DNA of 64,000 nucleotides from Pseudomonas putida (GTDB lineage Bacteria; Pseudomonadota; Gammaproteobacteria; Pseudomonadales; Pseudomonadaceae). The position numbers and the translations under genes were made by a program. The notes beneath the pieces were generated by a model that saw only the letters and a program-made list of their open reading frames with translations, was not told the origin of the DNA and did not search any database. The stretch covers positions 1,900,001 to 1,964,000 of the forward strand of contig NZ_JANHLD010000001.1 in the NCBI RefSeq assembly GCF_028682455.1, in the 5' to 3' direction. This document shows positions 55,301 through 63,671 of this stretch, piece by piece. Position 1 is the first letter of the stretch, and each line of letters begins with the position of its first letter.

Positions 55301-55736
55301 CCGCCAATTGCAGGCGTGGATGAGTTCAGATGCAGGCAAAGACCTCTCGTTCGGCGTGATTTCGTTCTACAAGGCGCAGGCCGAACTCATCAAGAGACAA
55401 CTCGGCAGCATCGCGGACGACGAGAGAAAACTCCGCGTCGGCACGGTGGACTCATTCCAGGGCATGGAGTTCGATGTCGTCTTCCTCTCAATGGTGCGAA
55501 CCTTGCCGCATAACTGGAAATCCAAGAGCGATGACCGTGAAAAGCAGGCCACAGGGTTGTTCGGACACCTTTGCCTTTACAACCGCCTGAATGTCTCGAT
55601 GAGTCGTCAGAAGAAGCTACTGGTGGTCGTTGGCGATACGGGTTTGCTGCAAAGTGAACTCGCGGCGGACTTTGTGCCGGGACTGGTGGATTTCCTTCGA
55701 CTATGCCGCGAGCAAGGAGTGGTGCTGCCATGCTGA
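52380..55736 (+). CDS. Upf1-like SF1 helicase, operon gene 11
   Basis: 1118 residues, ATGA overlap. The N-terminal ~430 residues are beta-rich and not assigned. SF1 motifs: I QGPPGTGKTTVIAAIL near 468, II YVIVDEAARVSP near 803, III LVGDHRQLPHI near 829, IV/V RVGTVDSFQGMEFDVVFL near 1018, VI LCLYNRLNVSMSRQKKL near 1063. The match is to the Upf1/Dna2 group, which unwinds RNA or DNA 5' to 3'. In McrBC-derived CoCoNuT operons a helicase of this group accompanies the coiled-coil McrB, as I recall, and suggests RNA targeting. Confidence 0.85.
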   Translation: MKFQDIPVNIITVRIKRSDNVEALQEQPVFSVEASLSRADEFEIRLRDAVVFVRPVAAVDIRRLNAELASGRSLLAQLENPAADGSIELKIGFFTGVCMEMGDVEIGVDEYVQEKMRTKGEALYKRLGELCCFQQGNDAFFFLTAGPAIDEELKPVGEDTPRDAAAEPTRINAFCVTGEGIRFIATEKAMPGGQTIYIATRITRTKKEPDRALRLAKGRLRFADWTQAGQVQTLAKAQMRALTQDDNSYLKKWDEFGDMEGELLLKQAREVGALQFTEMAQERDGTVTVRISQALDSALKALGNGAVPEVELVDELPDYLKVERLSFKDFASGIEQAEKIKQGDGNREQREGKTYLDVVGFDQETRVLTLKIEALPKESGTLILSLAGETTQIKRRMAARQAILEGRSANPQLGLLIEEQGQITQVRPPQKVQSLTAFVRNKVFRNPPTVMQERAIEVALNTPDLALIQGPPGTGKTTVIAAILERLNEMADKRGANIKGQVLLTGFQHDAVENMIERLSLNSLPVPKFGKRSGATEDDLSTFERNLEAWCSSLATELRERNPQIAEAEQEREIKNLCLQYVQAPSRALAANLAGKITALGSVILGEDGARRSANLAKKLAHEENLNDGSTQWLDAARRLRVRHESFSDDGPERAMDALDDLRDVLEEDERKLLDKASLWRNEDGPAPFLDNLVALKKRLFARFTAPPIFRVEKQNDAVLALAEFAIQRIKNAEYSAKDKKSAALAEFLAELEGNPYGIVDALSEYSFAFAATSQQSVNRDMQKRKGLVGRDVNENQKGMEYEYVIVDEAARVSPRDLMVPMAQGKRIILVGDHRQLPHIIDEEVARQMEAGEAASADEPVQNETDWLKRSMFQYLFATRLKTLEDGDGISRRVTLDKQYRMHPLLGSFISRNFYERFDPTEQFGSGRPESDFAHNLPGINGKPAVWLDVPAAKGRHQRSGTSWTRPAEATVIARQLQAWMSSDAGKDLSFGVISFYKAQAELIKRQLGSIADDERKLRVGTVDSFQGMEFDVVFLSMVRTLPHNWKSKSDDREKQATGLFGHLCLYNRLNVSMSRQKKLLVVVGDTGLLQSELAADFVPGLVDFLRLCREQGVVLPC

Positions 55737-57670
55737 AGCTCCTTGATTACGGTAAACCTGCCCCCTTCGGAGGGATCATCGGCAGGCCTCGCCACCTCGC
55801 GTGGCCGGTGAACGTATACCGCGTGACCTTGCCCAGAGTTCTTGACGATGGCGATGGCTTGAACGCATTTGAACGCGTCATCCTGAAACTGCTTGAAACT
55901 GTCGGCTTGATGAACGCCGATGCGCTGGCGGATGAAACCCGCATTCCAGTCGATTTGGTCAAGAGCGTTCTGCTCCGTTTGCAAGACAAGGACTTGATTG
56001 ACGACCACCATGCCATCATTGAGCGGGAGCGCGAAGAAGAATGTGCCCCGGCATTCGTTACCGCGCTTTTGTTCCGCGAACTCGCCACTGGAAAAATTCT
56101 GCCCTTCCTGCATTGGCTGGACGACACAAACCCCATGCGGAAAAAGGAAAGCGAGGACAAAGACTTCCGGATAATCCGCTGGGATGGTGTCCAAAGAAAA
56201 GCGATACCCGCGCCGCGTGATGTAATCAGAACTTTGCGCGCAATGAAAAAGCGCTCGTCTGCGTTCGGCAAGGACACCAAGATGCCCGTAGTCCAGCAGA
56301 TCACGATAGTCGCCGAGCCCGACCTGCTTCACCTTGACTGCCCTATCGCCATCCAGAAAAGCGATGGCGAATTCCGCATCGCCGACCCATTCGGCAACGG
56401 TTTTTCCTTGATTCTCGAAAAATCGTTCGAACAGTTGCTTGAGCAGGAGGAAAGCCTGACCACGTGGCTGCATGGTTGGAAGCAGTCATTGAGCACTCCT
56501 CGTCCAGAAAAGCAGGATGCCACGGTCAAAGAGCCGTTCGACAACGACGCCAACTGGCAAAGTTACCCGAAGCTCGTCGCTAATTTGCGCCCCTTGCGGA
56601 ATAGCCCGTTCCGCTCCATCGCCCAAATCCATGCCGCCATCGAATGGGCACTGTTTTATGCCAGTTGCCGCCGGCCGGTTGATTCCGTCATTAAAAGGCT
56701 GAAATTCACTGCGCAAGACCAGCACGCCGCCCTGCTTGAGCAGGCCGCGAAAACCGTCGGTCTTGAGCCGCCGCCGAACGGCTTCAGACCGATTCGGGAA
56801 GGTAAGCTGCGGGAATTTGAGGACGGTGGTGCGTTCCAAGAGACGGTTCTCGCGATCGCTCTGCTTCAAGCGCAAGACGATGCGTTGCATCCCTTGCGCC
56901 GTGTTGTGGTCGCGTATTCAGACCTCATTAACCGCCTTCTTGCCATCAACGCCAAACGTAACGAGAAGGGCCACGGCAAGGGCGGCGCGGACGCCCCGCA
57001 GCAGGCACTAACTGACGATTCGTTCATGCGCGAAGTCGTTCATGCGCTTGTGCCAGACATCATGTTTACCGACACGCCTCCTACCGCGCCAAACAAGGAC
57101 GAGCAGGGTGATGCACTGCTGGATGCCCGTACCAGCATTCAAGAGGAGTTCGGCCACCAGCTGTTCAACCGCCTGGGCGCAAACCTGCAAGACCGGCTGG
57201 TTCACGCGGAGCGTTTTTTCCAGTCTTGTCATGACGGGGATGACTCTTTGGCCTATGTTCGCGATCTTTATGCCGCAATCCAGTCATCATTTGCGAGAGC
57301 TTTGGCAGGCAGGCTGCCGCCTGATACCTGTGAAGGGCAGATCAAAGACATGGCTGAAAGTAAAGCTGCTGAGGCTGGTTTCTGCGAGGGCTTACCTGAG
57401 AGCCTGCGCACCGTCAAAACGTCGGCTGTTCGTCAGACACTGCAAGGCGGCAGCCAAACACTCGGAGCTTGCGTTCTTGCATGGCTGCTGGTGAGCGATG
57501 CTGATGAACTTGCCGCAATTCATGACACGCAGCCGTCCTTGATCGGCGATATGGCAAACCTTATCGCTCGGCGTGGGCATGGCAACGAGCCGCTGCCATT
57601 GCCCAAAGAGAACATCGCACAGCTTCGCAAAGCTGCTTTCACAACTATCAGAACACTTATGGAATCTTGA
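55730..57670 (+). CDS. Winged-helix protein of unknown function, operon gene 12
   Basis: 646 residues from ATG 55730 (AAGGAG upstream; seven bases overlap with the helicase). Residues ~35-85 form a winged helix (NAFERVILKLLETVGLMNAD, IPVDLVKSVLLRLQDKDLID). The rest has no recognised motif: a beta-rich middle (IAIQKSDGEFRIADPFGNGF) and a long helical C-terminal half. It may load the helicase or bridge to the McrB-like protein. No nuclease motif is seen. I cannot name the family. Confidence 0.6.
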   Translation: MLKLLDYGKPAPFGGIIGRPRHLAWPVNVYRVTLPRVLDDGDGLNAFERVILKLLETVGLMNADALADETRIPVDLVKSVLLRLQDKDLIDDHHAIIEREREEECAPAFVTALLFRELATGKILPFLHWLDDTNPMRKKESEDKDFRIIRWDGVQRKAIPAPRDVIRTLRAMKKRSSAFGKDTKMPVVQQITIVAEPDLLHLDCPIAIQKSDGEFRIADPFGNGFSLILEKSFEQLLEQEESLTTWLHGWKQSLSTPRPEKQDATVKEPFDNDANWQSYPKLVANLRPLRNSPFRSIAQIHAAIEWALFYASCRRPVDSVIKRLKFTAQDQHAALLEQAAKTVGLEPPPNGFRPIREGKLREFEDGGAFQETVLAIALLQAQDDALHPLRRVVVAYSDLINRLLAINAKRNEKGHGKGGADAPQQALTDDSFMREVVHALVPDIMFTDTPPTAPNKDEQGDALLDARTSIQEEFGHQLFNRLGANLQDRLVHAERFFQSCHDGDDSLAYVRDLYAAIQSSFARALAGRLPPDTCEGQIKDMAESKAAEAGFCEGLPESLRTVKTSAVRQTLQGGSQTLGACVLAWLLVSDADELAAIHDTQPSLIGDMANLIARRGHGNEPLPLPKENIAQLRKAAFTTIRTLMES

Positions 57671-57672
57671 AA

Positions 57673-60309
57673 ATGAACAGCCCCGTCCAACCCGACACCG
57701 AAGCCCAGCGGCTTGCCGATTTGAACGCGCGTGAGAGCTGGATAAACACCAAGGAAAGCGAAATCGCCAGCCGTGAAACCGCCGTGGCTACACGTGAAAG
57801 GGATGCGACTGCAGAGCGTCAAGTCATCGAGCAAGACAAGGCCAAGCTGGCGCAGCGCGAGCAGGCCGTCACGCAGGCTGAGCAAAAGTGTGATGCAGGT
57901 TTTGCCGATGAACGAGCCGCGCTGAATGATGAGCTGCGTGAAAAGCGCGCCCAGGGAGAAAGAGCAATTGCCGAGATGCGAGAGAAAAACCTTTCAGCGT
58001 TGGAGGTTGAAATTTCCGAGCTGAAAGCAAAGCGACTGGGTGCGGTTGCCCATGCCGAAAACGCCGAACGGGAGCGCATTCGGACAGAAATCGCCCAAGA
58101 GCGCGATGCTTGGACAAAACAACAGGGTGACGCTCGAAAGCAGTTGAATGCAGAGCGCACGGAATTTGAGAAACAAAAAGGCGCACTCTCCGCCTTGCAA
58201 AGCGAAGTCGAAGGAAGACAGGCAGAGCTTGAGACTTCAGAGCGGACACTCGAACGCAAAGAACAACGGCTGGAACAGCAGAACCAGAGGCGCAGCGAGC
58301 AACTGGACGATGAGGTTGAGAGGCGTGTTGAGGATCGCCGAAAATCGCTAGAGGCTGCTCTGGAATCTGCCAAAGAGGAAAACATTCGACTGCGCGAGGC
58401 GTTTAAAACTCAAGACGAACTTCTCGGCGCGTTCGAACAGTTAAAGTTGCAACTTGGTGGCAAAGACCCTGCTGAAATTCTGCGTGCGCTAAACAGCCAG
58501 GCCGACGAACTCAAACGCCTACGAGAGGAGCTTGCTACCCGACCTACTGAGGAAATGCGCGAGCGGTATCAAGCCCTTGAATCCGAAGCCAAAAATCAGA
58601 AAACACGGGCGGACCAGTTAGAACGGAAACTTTCCACCAATGAGGCTGCGGTCGCTGAAATTGGCGAGCTGCGCCGTCAAGGCTCGGAGCTCAACGCCGA
58701 AAACAAATCTCTGGCGCAAAGGGCATCCATCTTCGAGGGAGCAGCCAACGAAGCGCAAGCCGAACTCAAGCGTTTGCGTGCAGCTTATGAGCGCCCCGCT
58801 GAAGTTACCGCTCGCTACAAAGAAATTGAGATGCCGCACATCAGTGTGGATAAGGTCAAGCAGCCGGTGCAGCATGAGATCGATGAGCTAACTTGGCTCA
58901 CTGGGATTGGTAATGCTTGCGATACATACGGACTACATTTCAATCCACGTATTTTGAAAGCTTTTCATACAGCTCTCAAAACAGCGGAATGGTCGCCGCT
59001 CACTGTCCTGGCAGGGGTTTCCGGAACCGGAAAATCCGAACTGCCGCGCCTCTACTCGCACTTTGGCGGAATTTATTTCGAGCCGCTGTCTGTCCAGCCT
59101 AATTGGGATTCGCAGGAATCCATGCTGGGCTTTTTCAATTCCATAGACAATAAATTCGATGCACAGCCGGTGCTGCGTTTTCTCGCGCAAAGTCAGATAT
59201 CAGGCCGCGAACAATATGAACAGCGCATTAGACGTTGGCAGAGTATGTCGCCAGATCAGCAAATAGCACTTGACCCTGAGAAGGACAAAGAGCTGATTGA
59301 AGCGTTGAAACAAGCAGATTATCCAGGATTGCAGGACGCAGTGTGTCTTGTTCTGCTTGATGAGATGAATCTGGCACACCCTGAGCTTTATTTTGCAGAG
59401 TTTTTGAGCAAGCTAGAACTGCGGCGTGGCAGAAAGGGTGATGATGTTCCGTTCATACCGGTGAAAATTGGCGCCGGCATGGAACCCTATAAGCTTCCCC
59501 TCGGTCGTAATGTACTCTGGACAGGGACGATGAACCAGGACGAAACCACCAAGTCCCTTTCGGACAAGGTGCTTGACCGTTCCATCATCATCAACTTTCC
59601 GCGCCCGACGGAACTCAAACGCCGCCTGAAGCTTGCTCCACTTGATGACAAAAATCGAGGCCCGGCGCTACACAAAACGTCGTGGCAGAGTTGGCTAGCA
59701 CAGGGCAGCAACTTCTCCGACGATCAAGTCAGCCCGTTCAAAAAATTCATTGAAGCAATCAATGCCTCTTTAGCGGTTACAGGCCGTGCCCTCGGTCACC
59801 GCGTTTGGCAATCCATTGAATACTACATGGCCAATTACCCGGATGTCCGTGCTGCACGCGATAAAGATGCGCTTGCCAGAGCTATGCATGTCGCCTTCGA
59901 GGATCAACTCGTGCAGAAGGTCATGCCCAAATTGCGGGGTATTGATACACGCGGCAAGAGCAAGACAGAGTGCCTGGACAGGATTCGTGGACAACTCGTT
60001 ACAGGAATCGGCAGTAACTCATTCAATCTGACAGAGGATTTCGACCTTGCCTGTGATCTTGGCTATGGTCAGTTTATTTGGCAATCGGCAAATTACCTAA
60101 ACGTCGGTGACACGGAAACCAATGATAGATCCACGGCCAGTCGAGACTCGGACAATGCTGAATTGCCACACTCCCTTTTTATGAAAGATGAACCAGATTC
60201 AGACAAGCGTCATAAAATGTGGAACTTAAAGACACCAGAGCAACGAGATGAGCTGCGCGTGAAACTTGAAGAAAATGCCAGAGCAGGAAGGATTCACGCC
60301 AAGCAATGA
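57673..60309 (+). CDS. Long coiled coil fused to McrB-like AAA+ domain, operon gene 13
   Basis: 878 residues from ATG 57673, two bases after the previous stop. Residues ~15-390 are almost continuous coiled coil, rich in E, K, A and R. Then comes an McrB-type AAA+ domain: Walker A LAGVSGTGKSELPRLYSHF near 446, SVQPNWDSQESMLGFFN near 474, Walker B LLDEMNLAHPELYFAEFLSK near 559, sensor WTGTMNQDETTKSLSDKVL near 616. McrB GTPases carry MNxxD; here it reads MNQDE, so the nucleotide used is uncertain. This is the coiled-coil McrB layout that defines CoCoNuT systems (CnuB-like). Confidence 0.8.
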   Translation: MNSPVQPDTEAQRLADLNARESWINTKESEIASRETAVATRERDATAERQVIEQDKAKLAQREQAVTQAEQKCDAGFADERAALNDELREKRAQGERAIAEMREKNLSALEVEISELKAKRLGAVAHAENAERERIRTEIAQERDAWTKQQGDARKQLNAERTEFEKQKGALSALQSEVEGRQAELETSERTLERKEQRLEQQNQRRSEQLDDEVERRVEDRRKSLEAALESAKEENIRLREAFKTQDELLGAFEQLKLQLGGKDPAEILRALNSQADELKRLREELATRPTEEMRERYQALESEAKNQKTRADQLERKLSTNEAAVAEIGELRRQGSELNAENKSLAQRASIFEGAANEAQAELKRLRAAYERPAEVTARYKEIEMPHISVDKVKQPVQHEIDELTWLTGIGNACDTYGLHFNPRILKAFHTALKTAEWSPLTVLAGVSGTGKSELPRLYSHFGGIYFEPLSVQPNWDSQESMLGFFNSIDNKFDAQPVLRFLAQSQISGREQYEQRIRRWQSMSPDQQIALDPEKDKELIEALKQADYPGLQDAVCLVLLDEMNLAHPELYFAEFLSKLELRRGRKGDDVPFIPVKIGAGMEPYKLPLGRNVLWTGTMNQDETTKSLSDKVLDRSIIINFPRPTELKRRLKLAPLDDKNRGPALHKTSWQSWLAQGSNFSDDQVSPFKKFIEAINASLAVTGRALGHRVWQSIEYYMANYPDVRAARDKDALARAMHVAFEDQLVQKVMPKLRGIDTRGKSKTECLDRIRGQLVTGIGSNSFNLTEDFDLACDLGYGQFIWQSANYLNVGDTETNDRSTASRDSDNAELPHSLFMKDEPDSDKRHKMWNLKTPEQRDELRVKLEENARAGRIHAKQ

Positions 60310-63300
60310 GTATTACTCTGGAAAAAATCTATACCGACTTCCGTGCCAAAGAAAAACTTGCCAAAAAACTGCTTGAGCAAATGAATTGGTTTGGTTCAAT
60401 CACGGATTTCGATCCTAAGACCGGCGCGGCTCTGCCGAAATCCTTGTCAGGGTTCCTCGCCAAAGTCGCACAGCCAGAAGCGAGTGAGATAACCCGTGAC
60501 CGCCTTTGGCGCATAACGGAACACTGCCGCGCTTCTGTCGAGCGATTATTTCATTCTCTCAACGAAAGTCCTCGCCGCGAACACGCTCTACTGCCTGTTC
60601 ATGCTGTGCGTGAACTGGATGCCAACAGTTTTATTAAGCTGAGTAATCGTCCGGGTCGTACCATTCGGGAAAAACTGGCAGGTAACCCCTACATACAGGC
60701 TGTGCGTCGTTTTCAATCCGTCGACCTGCCGGAAAATCGCTTGCTGAAAGCCTTTGCCATTCGCCTTGCGGAAATGCTTGATTTACGCGGTGATTGTCTC
60801 GGTCAAGAGGATGAGCTTCTATCAAAAATCTACTTATGGTTGCGTTCTGATGAGGCGCAAGCCATCGGCAATTGGGAAAATCTGCCACCTAACAACACGC
60901 TACTAGCACACCGAGATTACCGTCACGTGTGGGATGCATGGCGCTGGCTGCAAACCCTCGATGAGGACATCACCAGCGACCTTTCTCAACTGGATGTCCG
61001 CGAGAAAACCATGCGCCTTTGGCAGCAATGCGCGCAAATGTGGCTTGATGGAAAGCATCTTTTTGCTGAGATACCGTTACTATTCGATTATGAAAAGTTT
61101 GAGATTCTTCCGTGGACTTCCAAGCCACCTTTGTTCAAGGAAGTGAAGTACAAGATGCCCCGGCATTTGCGACAAAGCGCGAGTGCCGAACCAATTTGTG
61201 TTGATATCACAGCCCTGCATCCCCGCTATGCCAGTGGTGACGGAAAAGGAGCGCAGTCGCTGGCGGCCCCCTTTCTTTGGCAGAGGTGGCAGCGCGAAAA
61301 TGAAACCGTTGACATCGAACTCTTTGGTTCCGATGCCGTTTGGCTGAATCCCGATGCGACCACCATTTCTGCGCCAGATCTGTTTTTCGCCAAAGACAAC
61401 GCCACTGAGCTTTTTGACCCCGCCGCCCGCGCGTTCACTACTCGGCTACGCGAAGAGTTCAAGAACGATACACTCATCTGGCTTGCGCCTGACTTTCTCA
61501 ACGATTTCGAGCTTGAAGTCATCCGTCGCAACCTCAACGCGCGTTTCCCGAATGCCGAGCCGTTGCCGCGAAGTGTGGCGGCCGTGTTCGCTCAAGCTGA
61601 CCCGACCAAAATCACGGGCGAGGGTTACGCCATCATCGTCGTTGATTCCATTGGCGGCAAGACGACCGCCACCAAGCTCATCGCCAAGCGCGACAAAGAC
61701 CTGGCGAAACGTCTTCCCATCACCAAAGGCTTTTATTGGGAGCGTTGCCCGCCGGTTGTTATCCCTGGCGAGGAAGCAGAAAGGCTAGGTGGCAGCGGCT
61801 ACGACATCATCACGCTGGATGCCAACGGGCGGTGGCACGATGCGATCCGCCCGGAAAACCCCCCATTCATTGAGGCAGCACACCTGAAGCGTATTCCAAA
61901 CATCGGGAATTTCGCGTTCTGCATCAATTTGATGGAAAGCCCCGTTATGGGCGGAATCCATCTACATGCTTTACAACAACAGGTGGCTGATATTCCACTT
62001 TGGCGCGACCAGATTCCTGAGCTTTCAGTCAAAGTGATGAAGGATGGACATCAGCAACGATTCCACCTGGTTTTGCGCGGAACGACAGTCAAACCCATTC
62101 GGGGTAAACCCGTCACCATCCCGGTTGATGAATTCTTCACACTGCCCGCTGGCAGGCCGCATTACTCGTTTCCGCTCTATGTCGGCGATAAGGGTGACGA
62201 CTTCGGTTTCTCTGCTCGTCTCGATTCACCCGCCTTCCCATTGGAAAACAAGGTTGACTGCGAGTTGAACCTGACCTTTGAATACGGCGCGGATGATCCC
62301 TATAAACTCGTCTTCACACCGCGCGACAAATCTTTCCCACCCATCCGCGCTACCTGGCGACGCACGGAAGAAATCACTGATGCCCCTGCGCCGGAATATC
62401 CGCAGCCAATGACTTGGGCGGAGTTGCAGCGGTTTCCGAAGCAAGACAGTAATAAAACCTCTGATCTGTTGGACTGGGTGGAAAGGGCAATTGAACAGCT
62501 TGACCGTGATTTTTACATCCGCCCCAAACAGAGGACGACTGGCACGGTAAACAGAAAGTGGCTGACCGACAAAATAGGCGGGCAGTTTACCTTTGCTACA
62601 TGTAAATCCACCGATGAGTCTGTATTCATTCATCAGAACAGTTTTGTTCATGAACTGAGCTACGCCGACTTCACTGAGGGGGCAGAAATTTCATTCGAGC
62701 CTCAGGAGCGCGATGGGAAATTCTCTGGCTGGAAAGTGGCAGGGCCGAGATACAAAGATGAAGTGCGTCTGAAAAACTTTGACGAAGAATCAGCAAAAAA
62801 TCTGGTTGCCAGTATACGCAAGAGACTTTACTTTCCTGTCATTCAGGTTTGGCGCGATGGGCGCTCGACTGGAGACCGTGAATGTCCGAAAGGGTTTGCC
62901 GACGCAATGAAGGCCAGAGGAGAACACCTCGTTGCCCTGCTGAACGAGAGTGGCATTCCTGAGCAAGTAAAGAATGAAATTCGATTTCTAATGGCCTGTA
63001 TGCACAAGGATGCGCCTGAAAATTGCGTTCAGTGGATAACCGGGCAGGTTGAGGGTCAGAAAATTCGTGACCTGCGAGCCGTCGGCTTCGCGCTTGGTGA
63101 TGTTTCGCAGCAATGGCAGAAAGATTTGCTATCCCAGCTCGTTGCGAATCCGTCAAATGACGCGCTCAGTATTTTGGCCTATGCCATCTGGCGAGAGCAG
63201 CAGTTTGTCGAGAAATTCAGCCTCGCCAACTTGCAGTCCATTCTGAATGCTCTGAACATTATGCTCAACATCAAGCAATATCCGCCCCGGAAAGACGAGT

Positions 63301-63641
63301 GGACTGCTCGCAACTGGATTCGCGCCACGACAGAACCGCTTGAACTTCTGCTCGGCCTGCTTCGCACCCGTGCATCATCCACCCCCGAAATCAAGATTCT
63401 CCTTCAGCCGCATCAAAAAATCACTAAGGAATTGGCCAAGAAAATCGAGCGAGTGACAGAAATTGTCACACTGTCCAACATCAAGCTCTTCTCCCGTGTG
63501 AAAATCAACATCCAGAAACCCTCAGGCGACCGCACCCCCGATCTGCTCTACGCGCTGCGCCTGTACCTCACTGGTGACGATGGTGCGAACGCTATTCACA
63601 TATCTAGTGTTTCTGATGGAAATACTGATGAGACCATTTAA
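60306..63641 (+). CDS. DUF2357-like protein with Hsp70-like fold, operon gene 14
   Basis: 1111 residues, ATGA overlap. Residues ~90-160 (LPVHAVRELDANSFIKL, SVDLPENRLLKAFAIRLAEM) resemble DUF2357, the N-terminal module of McrC-type partners. Residues ~295-560 read like an Hsp70/actin nucleotide-binding domain: TLIWLAPDFLNDFELEVIRR matches the VPAYFND region, PLPRSVAAVFAQAD the EPTAAALAYG region, AIIVVDSIGGKTTATKL the phosphate-2 DLGGGT loop. A beta-rich part (VPVDEFFTL-like, FEYGADDPYKLVFTPRD) follows as in substrate domains. No PD-(D/E)xK nuclease is evident, which is what McrC would have. The Hsp70 reading is mine and needs a profile check. Confidence 0.6.
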   Translation: MSITLEKIYTDFRAKEKLAKKLLEQMNWFGSITDFDPKTGAALPKSLSGFLAKVAQPEASEITRDRLWRITEHCRASVERLFHSLNESPRREHALLPVHAVRELDANSFIKLSNRPGRTIREKLAGNPYIQAVRRFQSVDLPENRLLKAFAIRLAEMLDLRGDCLGQEDELLSKIYLWLRSDEAQAIGNWENLPPNNTLLAHRDYRHVWDAWRWLQTLDEDITSDLSQLDVREKTMRLWQQCAQMWLDGKHLFAEIPLLFDYEKFEILPWTSKPPLFKEVKYKMPRHLRQSASAEPICVDITALHPRYASGDGKGAQSLAAPFLWQRWQRENETVDIELFGSDAVWLNPDATTISAPDLFFAKDNATELFDPAARAFTTRLREEFKNDTLIWLAPDFLNDFELEVIRRNLNARFPNAEPLPRSVAAVFAQADPTKITGEGYAIIVVDSIGGKTTATKLIAKRDKDLAKRLPITKGFYWERCPPVVIPGEEAERLGGSGYDIITLDANGRWHDAIRPENPPFIEAAHLKRIPNIGNFAFCINLMESPVMGGIHLHALQQQVADIPLWRDQIPELSVKVMKDGHQQRFHLVLRGTTVKPIRGKPVTIPVDEFFTLPAGRPHYSFPLYVGDKGDDFGFSARLDSPAFPLENKVDCELNLTFEYGADDPYKLVFTPRDKSFPPIRATWRRTEEITDAPAPEYPQPMTWAELQRFPKQDSNKTSDLLDWVERAIEQLDRDFYIRPKQRTTGTVNRKWLTDKIGGQFTFATCKSTDESVFIHQNSFVHELSYADFTEGAEISFEPQERDGKFSGWKVAGPRYKDEVRLKNFDEESAKNLVASIRKRLYFPVIQVWRDGRSTGDRECPKGFADAMKARGEHLVALLNESGIPEQVKNEIRFLMACMHKDAPENCVQWITGQVEGQKIRDLRAVGFALGDVSQQWQKDLLSQLVANPSNDALSILAYAIWREQQFVEKFSLANLQSILNALNIMLNIKQYPPRKDEWTARNWIRATTEPLELLLGLLRTRASSTPEIKILLQPHQKITKELAKKIERVTEIVTLSNIKLFSRVKINIQKPSGDRTPDLLYALRLYLTGDDGANAIHISSVSDGNTDETI

Positions 63642-63671
63642 TTTTGATAGATGATTTTCATATCTTGATCT

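Noticed and set aside
42523..63641. Classical type VII secretion system or BREX/DISARM/Zorya assignment for the 14-gene operon
   Set aside because: No membrane components for secretion, no PglZ/BrxC, no DUF1998 protein and no MotAB-like pair are present, so none of these named systems fits.
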